From NCBI GenBank assembly GCA_051881815.1, contig JBJEQP010000057.1, positions 72,501 to 136,500 on the forward strand: a DNA stretch of 64,000 bases, given 5' to 3'. The DNA is from UMGS363 sp051881815. Its GTDB lineage: Bacteria > Bacillota > Clostridia > Oscillospirales > Ruminococcaceae. Positions 9,274 through 15,480 of this stretch are shown here, piece after piece (the stretch's first letter is position 1; each line of letters starts with the position of its first letter). Position numbers and translations under genes: made by a program. The notes beneath the pieces were generated by a model, which did no database searches, was not told the origin of the DNA, and worked only from the letters and a program-made list of their open reading frames with translations.

Positions 9274-9615
9274 TTGGACGATATGGCCGAAAAGATACAG
9301 TCTTTACTCTCCGATGAGGAGAGTATGCAGCAGATCCGTGAGCTTGCGGCGATGTTCGGCGGAAACTCCGATCCGTCCCCGCAGGCCGAAAGTCAGCCGA
9401 AGAACGACGGGGAGCTTCCCATAAACCCTGCGGCATTGATGAGCCTTATGTCGGGACTTTCCAAAAACGATAAAAACTGCGATCTGCTCATTGCGCTGAA
9501 GCCGCTGCTTTCAAAGGACAAACAGCCGAGAGTTGATAAGGCTGTCAAGCTGCTTCGGCTTCTTAACATTTATTCCGAGCTGAAAGAGAGCGGTGCGCTC
9601 GGCAGTATATTTTAA
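9274..9615 (+). CDS. Small conserved-looking protein, 113 aa
   Basis: The TTG at 9274 is chosen because AGGAGG lies 8 bases upstream; the first in-frame GTG overlaps that site. The product begins LDDMAEKIQSLLSDEESMQQI, then a short Pro/Ser/Gln linker and a C-terminal helical part ending GALGSIF. I have seen short clostridial proteins that begin this way next to Gln/Pro-rich partners like the next gene, but know no function. Confidence 0.75.
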   Translation: MDDMAEKIQSLLSDEESMQQIRELAAMFGGNSDPSPQAESQPKNDGELPINPAALMSLMSGLSKNDKNCDLLIALKPLLSKDKQPRVDKAVKLLRLLNIYSELKESGALGSIF

Positions 9616-9632
9616 AACGGAGCATAAATTCT

Positions 9633-10106
9633 ATGGAGATCATCAATAAAAGCATCACAATGGCAGAAAAACGAGTCGGGGAGATGAACAAGTTGACGCA
9701 GGGACTTCTTGAACAAAGCAACCGCTACATTCAGCAGAGAGCAAATATGCAGAACGGGCAGGAACGATCTGCTTCACAGAATACGCAGTTTCAGTCTTCG
9801 CCCCGACAGAATATGAATCCCAATATGCAGCAGCAGAATATGCCTTCTCGAAATATGCAGAACGGTGCGCAGAAGCCCCGATTTGAAACGGTAGAGAACA
9901 GCCGTCAGAGAAAGCCGCAGCAGTTTTCACCTCCGCCAAGACCCGAGCCGCCGAAGCAGGAACCTCCCAAGCCGCAGCCGCCGAATGAGCTCCTGCCGAT
10001 GCCGTTCAGCTCGGATACGATGCTCATTGCTGCACTTGCGGCGCTGCTTATAAAGGAAAATGCCGACATAAAGCTGATACTTGCTCTGCTTTATATAATG
10101 ATGTAA
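9633..10106 (+). CDS. Gln/Pro-rich protein with hydrophobic C-terminal end, 157 aa
   Basis: A short N-terminal coiled segment (about 1-30) is followed by a low-complexity Gln/Asn/Met/Pro region with repeated NMQ units and PEPPKQEPPKPQPP. It ends in a conserved-looking hydrophobic stretch (TMLIAALAALLIKENADIKLILALLYIMM). This bipartite layout suggests a membrane-associated scaffold, but that is inference. It lies 17 bp after the previous gene and 13 bp before yaaL, so is probably co-transcribed. Confidence 0.75.
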   Translation: MEIINKSITMAEKRVGEMNKLTQGLLEQSNRYIQQRANMQNGQERSASQNTQFQSSPRQNMNPNMQQQNMPSRNMQNGAQKPRFETVENSRQRKPQQFSPPPRPEPPKQEPPKPQPPNELLPMPFSSDTMLIAALAALLIKENADIKLILALLYIMM

Positions 10107-10119
10107 GGAACGTGATATA

Positions 10120-10380
10120 ATGTCAAAATTCAAAGATCTTTTCAGCAAGCTTTCCAATATTCTCACGGGCAGGCAGCCCGAACCGGATGAAACCGAAGAG
10201 CTTAAAAACGACATTGATAATGTTATCAGCGAGCTTTCGCACTGCAGGCGCAGGTTTGAGCTTGTCACCGACAGCGATCTTATCGACGCTGCAATATATG
10301 AGGAGCTTTCTCTGCGCTCACGGTATGCGTATCTTGTGAAGCAGGCAAGGGCGCAGACGGAAGATCACCGCAGACAGTAA
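10120..10380 (+). CDS. yaaL: YaaL/DUF2508 family protein
   Basis: 86 aa. The C-terminal half (FELVTDSDLIDAAIYEELSLRSRYAYLVKQAR) matches the family pattern in which a short helical protein carries a DLID...Y..LRxRY.YL..AR core. The next gene encodes BofA, and yaaL-bofA adjacency is the B. subtilis order (dnaX-yaaK-recR-yaaL-bofA), which supports the call. recR is not adjacent here. Molecular function is unknown. Confidence 0.75.
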   Translation: MSKFKDLFSKLSNILTGRQPEPDETEELKNDIDNVISELSHCRRRFELVTDSDLIDAAIYEELSLRSRYAYLVKQARAQTEDHRRQ

Positions 10381-10403
10381 ATTCAAAAAAGGACGGTGCT
10401 GAA

Positions 10404-10679
10404 ATGAATACTTCGGAAGCAGGGGAGATCATTTTTTACATAGCGGTCGCTGTATCCGCAATAGTGATGATCGTACACTATCTCAAAAGCGGAAAACCTG
10501 CGAAAACGGCATTCTTCGGAATGGGTTCGGGAGCGTTATTCCTTACTCTGCTGCATTTTTTCGGCGAATATGTCGGCTTTTCGGTGCCGCTGAATTTCTT
10601 CACGGCGGTTTTGTCGCTTATCCTCGGCATCCCGGGAGTTATTATTCTGGCTTTGATGGGATATTTCGGACTTATATAA
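10404..10679 (+). CDS. bofA: BofA family membrane protein (pro-sigma-K processing inhibitor family)
   Basis: 91 aa with three predicted membrane segments (about 8-27, 38-57, 61-88). The C-terminal segment NFFTAVLSLILGIPGVIIL carries the family signature N..T....GIPG. In B. subtilis BofA holds the SpoIVFB protease inactive in the mother cell; homologues also occur where sigma-K processing is absent. It follows yaaL at 23 bp and is closed by a strong terminator at 10694. Confidence 0.85.
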   Translation: MNTSEAGEIIFYIAVAVSAIVMIVHYLKSGKPAKTAFFGMGSGALFLTLLHFFGEYVGFSVPLNFFTAVLSLILGIPGVIILALMGYFGLI

Positions 10680-10693
10680 ATTTATGCAAAAAA

Positions 10694-10730
10694 GTGCAGT
10701 CACGAAAAGATCATAGTTTCGTGACTGCAC
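10694..10730. terminator. Bidirectional intrinsic terminator between bofA and thiT
   Basis: The 14-bp stem GTGCAGTCACGAAA/TTTCGTGACTGCAC has a short loop. It is T-rich on the plus side (TCTTTTATTC) and has six T on the minus side, so it can serve both converging genes. Confidence 0.9.
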
Positions 10731-10755
10731 TCTTTTATTCTTTTATATGCAATAA

Positions 10756-11343
10756 TTACGCACTAATTTTTCTGCGTTTGAGGTTAGGCGACTTAAAGTC
10801 AAGTATCGCTGCAAGAGCTGCTGTTCCGATGACGGTGACGATGCATTCCGCAAGCATATATGAACCGTTATATGTAAGCGAATATACCCAGACATTCTGC
10901 CAGCCGCCTGCATAGTCGCCCCAGATCGTAACGCCCGAGATAAAGTGGCAGGCAAAGCGTATTGCAGAACCGACTGCTGCGCCGAGTCCGATAGCGATCG
11001 GTGCTTTGAGCTTTGAGCTTGAGAAAATTGCACCGCCAAGGCCGAGTGCTGTGAATGCAAGGAAATAATCCATAAGCATAAGGATAAGGTAAGCCACGAT
11101 TCCGCTTACATAGGCAAAGTTTCCGAGACCCTGGAGAAGCATCTGGAGAAGTCCGTAAACGAAGCCTGTTCCAAGACCCCATTTATAGCCGTGACGGTAG
11201 CCGATTATAACGATAGGTACCTGGCTGAAAGCTGTTATTGAGCCGCCCATGGGGAGTTTGAGTACTGTCACATAGGACAGTGCTGTTGCGAGTGCGAGCA
11301 TTACCGCACATTCGGCAAGCTTCTGTGTTTTTTTGATTTCCAT
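10756..11343 (-). CDS. thiT: Energy-coupled thiamine transporter ThiT
   Basis: 195 aa, six predicted membrane helices, the size of the ECF S-component for thiamine. The N-terminal loop PMGGSITAFSQVPI and the following GYKWGLGTGFVYGLLQ match the family; the later W residues (VTIWGDYAGGWQN) are typical of the substrate pocket. It binds thiamine outside the cell and works with the shared EcfAA'T module, which is not in this window. The leader carries a TPP riboswitch and two terminators, so expression should fall when TPP is plentiful. Confidence 0.95.
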   Translation of the reverse strand: MEIKKTQKLAECAVMLALATALSYVTVLKLPMGGSITAFSQVPIVIIGYRHGYKWGLGTGFVYGLLQMLLQGLGNFAYVSGIVAYLILMLMDYFLAFTALGLGGAIFSSSKLKAPIAIGLGAAVGSAIRFACHFISGVTIWGDYAGGWQNVWVYSLTYNGSYMLAECIVTVIGTAALAAILDFKSPNLKRRKISA

Positions 11344-11389
11344 TTTTTCTTTTTCCTTTCCGTTTTTGATTTTTTTAAAAAATAAAAAA

Positions 11390-11419
11390 CGTCCGAAATT
11401 CGGAAAATCGATTCGGACG
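11390..11419 (-). terminator. Second leader terminator upstream of thiT
   Basis: On the minus strand a CGTCCGAA/TTCGGACG stem is followed by TTTTTTATTTTTT, 46 bases before the thiT start. It could be a second OFF switch or part of the expression platform. Confidence 0.75.
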
Positions 11420-11453
11420 CAGCTATTCTGTAAATATAGTTTAAGTCATAAAA

Positions 11454-11482
11454 AAGGTTCTTCCATATACTGAAAGAACCTT
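11454..11482 (-). terminator. First leader terminator downstream of the TPP riboswitch
   Basis: On the minus strand an AAGGTTCTT/AAGAACCTT stem with a run of T follows the aptamer by about 40 bases. This is the expected position of a riboswitch-controlled transcription terminator. Confidence 0.85.
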
Positions 11483-11520
11483 GATACGCAAAACGGCGCA
11501 ATTATAGACTAAACATAAAA

Positions 11521-11608
11521 TTCCTACGTCGGCATTATCCGAATCAGGTTCACGGGTCGAGGTCGAACCTCCTCTCAGCAGCCGCATTTTCACGGTCTTA
11601 CGCTCCCC
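11521..11608 (-). promoter_or_regulatory. TPP riboswitch (THI element)
   Basis: Read on the minus strand, the conserved aptamer parts occur in order: GGGGAGCG, the CTGAGAGGAGG pyrimidine-sensing region, ACCCGTGAACCTGATTCGG, and ATAATGCCGACGTAGGAA. The downstream gene is thiT, a common target. Two intrinsic terminators lie between the aptamer and the start codon. Confidence 0.96.
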
Positions 11609-11641
11609 GATATTCAATTTTTTATTTTTTAAACTGTTGTT

Positions 11642-11670
11642 ATTATAGCATTGATTTTTGGGGTTGTCAA
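11642..11670 (-). promoter_or_regulatory. Sigma-A-type promoter of the riboswitch-thiT transcript
   Basis: On the minus strand, TTGACA, 17 bases and TATAAT with an upstream TGC (extended -10) lie about 35 bases before the aptamer. Confidence 0.85.
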
Positions 11671-11686
11671 GCTTTTTACCGAATCA

Positions 11687-12310
11687 TCAGCTCAATTTTT
11701 CAAAATCGCTTGCTCCGTGCTTGCAGATCGGACATACGAAATCCTCGGGCAGTTCTTCGCCCTCGTAGATATATCCGCAGACCTTGCAGACCCAGCCTGT
11801 TTTCTTCTCGGCTTTTGCGGCAGGCTTCGGCTTGACATTCTGCTGATAATACTCGTAGGTCATGGACGGCTTATCCGAGAGAACTTCTCCGTCGGTCATC
11901 TCTGCGATGAACATTGTATGAGTTCCGAGGTCAATCTCGTTTACCACCTTGCCCGACATGAAAGCGTTCGTGCCGCTCTTAATATAGAGAACTCCGTTAT
12001 CCGCATAACAAGGTGTGAATTTATAGGAATCTGAAGTACCGAACTTCTGCGAATCTCTTCCGCTCTGGAAGCCGAAATGCTTGAAAAGCGAAAAATCAGC
12101 CGAGGTGTCAATAACGGAAACGTTGAATTTTCCCGTTGCTTTTATCATATCGTGGGTGAAGTTTGCTTTGTTGACGGTGACGGATATCTGCATGGGGCTG
12201 CTTGTCTGCTGTGCAAGAGTGTTGATTATACAGCCGTTGTCCTTGTCGCCCTGTGAAGCTGTGAGGACGTAAAGTCCGTAGGAAATTTTATATACCGATT
12301 TTGTGTTCAT
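11687..12310 (-). CDS. Flavin reductase-like protein with C-terminal rubredoxin domain
   Basis: 207 aa. Residues 1-150 form a split-barrel flavin-reductase domain (SYGLYVLTA near the N-terminus; SSPMQISVTVNK; NVSVIDTSADF). A short Lys/Ala/Pro linker leads to a complete rubredoxin (WVCKVCGYIYEGEELPEDF then CPICKHG), with both CxxC pairs for one Fe. The layout equals the high-molecular-weight rubredoxin/flavoredoxin of anaerobes, which passes electrons from NAD(P)H or ferredoxin systems to O2- or NO-reducing flavodiiron proteins. No flavodiiron gene is in the window, so the partner is unknown. Confidence 0.92.
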   Translation of the reverse strand: MNTKSVYKISYGLYVLTASQGDKDNGCIINTLAQQTSSPMQISVTVNKANFTHDMIKATGKFNVSVIDTSADFSLFKHFGFQSGRDSQKFGTSDSYKFTPCYADNGVLYIKSGTNAFMSGKVVNEIDLGTHTMFIAEMTDGEVLSDKPSMTYEYYQQNVKPKPAAKAEKKTGWVCKVCGYIYEGEELPEDFVCPICKHGASDFEKLS

Positions 12311-12463
12311 GATCTTTTACCTCCCGAAAAATTTTCTGTATATATATTTTATCATATTTTGCACATAAAAGTCAACAAAAAGTTTTGTTGTCCCTTTCCT
12401 TGAACACATCCGTTTTTTATTGCGCCATTTCAATTGCTTTTTTAGTTTTGTTATGCTATAATA

Positions 12464-12492
12464 TTGACAAAGACTGATTTTGATGCTATAAT
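12464..12492 (+). promoter_or_regulatory. recA promoter
   Basis: TTGACA (12464-12469), 17 bases, then TATAAT (12487-12492) with TG one base upstream (extended -10). The recA start follows 46 bases later. No clear LexA palindrome is seen. Confidence 0.88.
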
Positions 12493-12538
12493 TATAGCAC
12501 AGATGTTCGATTTTGAATTTGAAAGGCGGTTTTTTCCA

Positions 12539-13759
12539 ATGGCAGAAAAGAAAAAAGCTGATACCTCGGGCAAGGACTCGATAAATAAACCTAAAAACGC
12601 AGAAGAAAAAAAGAAGGCTCTCGAAGCCGCTATCTCTCATCTTGAAAAACAGTACGGCGCAGGTGCTGTAATGCGCCTCGGACAGTCGCCTCAGTTTGAA
12701 GTTGACTCTATTCCGACAGGTTCGCTCACGCTTGACCTTGCACTCGGCATCGGCGGCGTTCCGAAGGGAAGAATTGTTGAGATATACGGACCGGAAAGCT
12801 CGGGTAAAACTACCGTTGCTCTCCAGATCGTTGCGGAGTCGCAGAAGCAGGGCGGAACGGCTGCGTTCATTGACGTTGAACACGCACTTGACCCTGTTTA
12901 TGCAAAGGCTCTCGGTGTAAACATTGACGAAATGCTCGTTTCGCAGCCGGACAGCGGTGAACAGGCTCTTGAAATTGCCGAGGCTCTTGTCCGTTCGGGA
13001 GCTATCGACTGTATCGTTATCGACTCGGTAGCGGCTATGGTCACAAAGGCTGAAATTGACGGCGATATGGGCGACAATCACGTTGGTCTGCTTGCCCGTC
13101 TTATGTCGCAGGCGATGAGAAAGCTTACAGCTGTAATTTCAAAGACAAACTGCGTTGCTATCTTTATCAATCAGGTTCGTGAAAAGATCGGCGTTGTCTA
13201 CGGCAATCCCGAAGTTACTACAGGCGGTCGTGCGCTCAAGTTCTACAGCTCTGTCCGTATTGAAGTGCGCAAGGGCGAAGCAATTAAGTCAAACGGTGAA
13301 GTGATCGGCGCAAGAACAAAGTGCAAGGTCGTAAAGAACAAGGTCGCACCTCCGTTCAAGGACTGCGAATTTGACCTTATGTTCGGCAAGGGCATTTCCC
13401 GTGTCGGTGAGATCGTCGATCTTGCGGTTGAGCTTGACATAATCAAAAAGAGCGGCGCATGGTTCGCTTACGGCGACGGAAAAATCGGTCAGGGCAGAGA
13501 TAATGCGAAGGAATATCTTCTCGGAAATCCTGCCGTTATGAAGGAGATCGAAGACAAGATCAAGGCAGAGCTTGAAAGCAGGAACAAGAAAGAGGAAGAA
13601 CAGCCGAAGACCGAAGAAAAGCCTGCCGCAGAGGAGATCGACGTTATGGCGGAAGCAGAAAAAATCAGCAAAGAAGCTGCCTCAAAGAAGAAAACCGACC
13701 CTGCCGCCGATATTTCCACCGACGACGATAATTTTGACGAATTTACACCTGTAAACTGA
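12539..13759 (+). CDS. recA: Recombinase RecA
   Basis: 406 aa from the ATG at 12539; the open frame extends upstream only through the promoter. It forms ATP-dependent filaments on single-stranded DNA for homologous recombination and activates LexA self-cleavage. Visible motifs are YGPESSGKTT (Walker A), the CIVIDSVAAM Walker B region, the loop with GDNHVGLLARLMSQAMRKL, and NQVREKIGVVYGNPE. The C-terminal tail of about 60 residues is long and rich in Lys/Glu/Asp. The stop overlaps the recX start by one base, which implies coupling. Confidence 0.98.
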   Translation: MAEKKKADTSGKDSINKPKNAEEKKKALEAAISHLEKQYGAGAVMRLGQSPQFEVDSIPTGSLTLDLALGIGGVPKGRIVEIYGPESSGKTTVALQIVAESQKQGGTAAFIDVEHALDPVYAKALGVNIDEMLVSQPDSGEQALEIAEALVRSGAIDCIVIDSVAAMVTKAEIDGDMGDNHVGLLARLMSQAMRKLTAVISKTNCVAIFINQVREKIGVVYGNPEVTTGGRALKFYSSVRIEVRKGEAIKSNGEVIGARTKCKVVKNKVAPPFKDCEFDLMFGKGISRVGEIVDLAVELDIIKKSGAWFAYGDGKIGQGRDNAKEYLLGNPAVMKEIEDKIKAELESRNKKEEEQPKTEEKPAAEEIDVMAEAEKISKEAASKKKTDPAADISTDDDNFDEFTPVN

Positions 13760-14376
13760 TGAAAATAACAGAAATATCACCCTACAAGGGAACAACATGG
13801 CAGATAACGACCGAAAGCGGCGGAAAAATTTTCATAGGACAGAAAACTGTCGAAAAATTCAACCTTAAAAAGGGAATGGAGCTGCCCGAATCTGCCGTTG
13901 ACAGCATCCGTGAGGAAGACCTTGAACGCAAATCAAGGGAAAGGGCAATGTATTTGCTTTCGGGTCGTGACTACGGCTTTGTCGAGCTTTTTCATAAGCT
14001 TGAAAAGACCTATCCGAAGGATATGTGCCTGCGGACTTGTAAGCTTATGGCAGAAAAAGGACTTGTCGACGACAGAAAGTATGCGTTCCGTCTTGGCAAG
14101 CAGCTTTTCGAGATAAGGAAAGAGAGTGCCGTTGCTGTACGATATAAGCTCACACAAAAGGGCATACCGAAGGATATAATCAACGAAGTCATTGACGAAT
14201 ACTGTGAAGATGACGAAGCGGTGAAGAACAGACTGATCGAGCTTATAGAAAAGAAGTATAAGAAAAAGCTGACGGACGAAGACGGAGTTAGGAAAGTAAA
14301 GAATTCACTTGCACGGCTTGGGTATGGGTATTCGGATATCAACTCGGCAATTGAATATTTAATGCGTAATGCGTAA
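13759..14376 (+). CDS. recX: Regulatory protein RecX
   Basis: 205 aa, helical, with the RecX repeat architecture: ERAMYLLSGRDYGFVELFHKL, GLVDDRKYAFRLGK and the C-terminal KVKNSLARLGYGYSDINSAIE. RecX caps and limits RecA filaments. It begins at the ATG sharing a base with the recA stop. The last four codons (MRNA) lie in an AATGCGTAATGCGTAATT stretch that resembles the left border of family B repeats, so the native C-terminus may have been altered. Confidence 0.93.
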   Translation: MKITEISPYKGTTWQITTESGGKIFIGQKTVEKFNLKKGMELPESAVDSIREEDLERKSRERAMYLLSGRDYGFVELFHKLEKTYPKDMCLRTCKLMAEKGLVDDRKYAFRLGKQLFEIRKESAVAVRYKLTQKGIPKDIINEVIDEYCEDDEAVKNRLIELIEKKYKKKLTDEDGVRKVKNSLARLGYGYSDINSAIEYLMRNA

Positions 14377-14404
14377 TTTTTGTATAGCTAAATCTTGTCA
14401 TTAA

Positions 14405-14866
14405 ATTGCGAAGCCAAGCAGCCGGTCGAGCTGGGCACAGCTCGTCAGGTGTCCAGAGGGCGGAAGCCCTTTGGTCGCTTCCGCAGAAGCGAAACACTCT
14501 AAACTATGGCACATAATTTGCATCAAAAGCAAAATATCTATCAAATCAAAAAGCGCAATTCACGATAAAAAGGTTAAAACAGAACGTGAGAAATCGTTTT
14601 GTAAACCAAAAATTCGTGAATTGCGCTTATTCTATTTTTCTGAAACAAACTATCCTTGAATTGTTAATACACGAACGCAGTGAGTGTATTTACGTTTCAA
14701 CGCTGTATGAACAGCTATGGGAAATGAACGTGAAAATAACGAGCGAAGCGAGTGTGTTTTCACACAACGGAACAGCTTTCGGTCATAACGGTAACACAGT
14801 ATCTATATTCTCATTAAAAAACAACCGCCTTGTTTCGTGGAGCTTCTGCAAAGGAAAAACTGTTTC
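14405..14866 (+). repeat. Family B composite repeat, copy 2
   Basis: Same module order as the copy at 5090: M1 at 14406-14510, M2 at 14552-14626 with 14-15 bp ends AGCGCAATTCACGA/TCGTGAATTGCGCT, M3 at about 14669, and M4 with a CGAGCGAAGCGAGTG hairpin at about 14740. In M1 the usual CCACC/GGTGG stem is replaced by an unrelated stem CGAGCTGGGCACAGCTCG. It starts 28 bp after recX and faces an inverted copy next to gyrA. Confidence 0.85.
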
Positions 14867-14972
14867 ATACTAAACACCATTAAAAATTTGGAAAAAATTA
14901 AGCCGACAATCTCGAATATACAGGATTTCGGCGCAGATTTTTTCCTGTATTTTATTGGTATTTAGTATCATA
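14867..14972. mobile_element. Family C MITE-like element, copy C1
   Basis: About 105 bp. The ends are ATACTAAACACCATTAAAA and (inverted) ATACTAAATACCAATAAAA, followed inward by AAAAAAT. Read on the minus strand, the core AAAAAATCTGCGC...GAAATCC...CGAGATT matches the copy at 60004-60107. It lies between the two inverted family B copies. Confidence 0.78.
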
Positions 14973-15004
14973 CAGTTTTTCGGGTAAAACGGCATTATTA
15001 ATGG

Positions 15005-15468
15005 GCATTATTAACGGGCGGATATGGAATCCGCCCCTACGATATCCTCTTTTTCTCTGCTCGTTCTGTTTATCTTTTGTAATCTACGGCTTGTCCCATT
15101 GGTGTGAAAACACATTCGCTTTCGCTCATTGTTTTCACGTTCATATTGAATAGCTATTCATACTTCGTCTGAAAGCAAATATACTCACTGCGTTCGCATA
15201 TTTGCTTTCAGAGGATAGTTGTTCCGCATATAAAGAATAAGCGCAATTCACGATATTTTGGTTTTCAGAACGATTTCTCACGTTCTTTTTTTCCTTTATT
15301 TTCGTGAATTGCGCTTTTTGATTTGTTAGTGATTACGCTATTGCTAAAAGCTTTTCGCTAAAGTTTAGGGTGTTTCGCTCTCTGCGGAGAGCGACCAAGT
15401 GGCTTTGCCCCTTGGAACCCCACCACCTTTGAAAAGGTGGACGAAACTTTTGCTTGGCTTCGCAGTTT
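15005..15468 (-). repeat. Family B composite repeat, copy 3 (inverted)
   Basis: Modules run in reverse order: M5 palindrome GGGCGGATATGGAATCCGCCC-like at about 15016, M4 at 15103-15162, M3 at about 15184, M2 at 15240-15315, and M1 at 15355-15468 with CCACCTTTGAAAAGGTGG and CGCTCTCTGCGGAGAGCG stems. Together with copy 2 it makes the 1.1-kb recX-gyrA spacer a large imperfect palindrome. Confidence 0.85.
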
Positions 15469-15480
15469 TGTTACTTTTTC

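Noticed and set aside
12493..12538. Possible LexA (SOS) box upstream of recA
   Set aside because: Only a half-site-like TGTTCGA is present; no palindromic GAAC-N4-GTTC.
12317..13081. 254-codon open frame antisense to recA
   Set aside because: It mirrors recA codon structure, has no ribosome site and no recognisable domain; a shadow frame.
14405..15468. CRISPR array in the repeat-rich recX-gyrA spacer
   Set aside because: Repeats are inverted, modular and not evenly spaced; no cas gene nearby.
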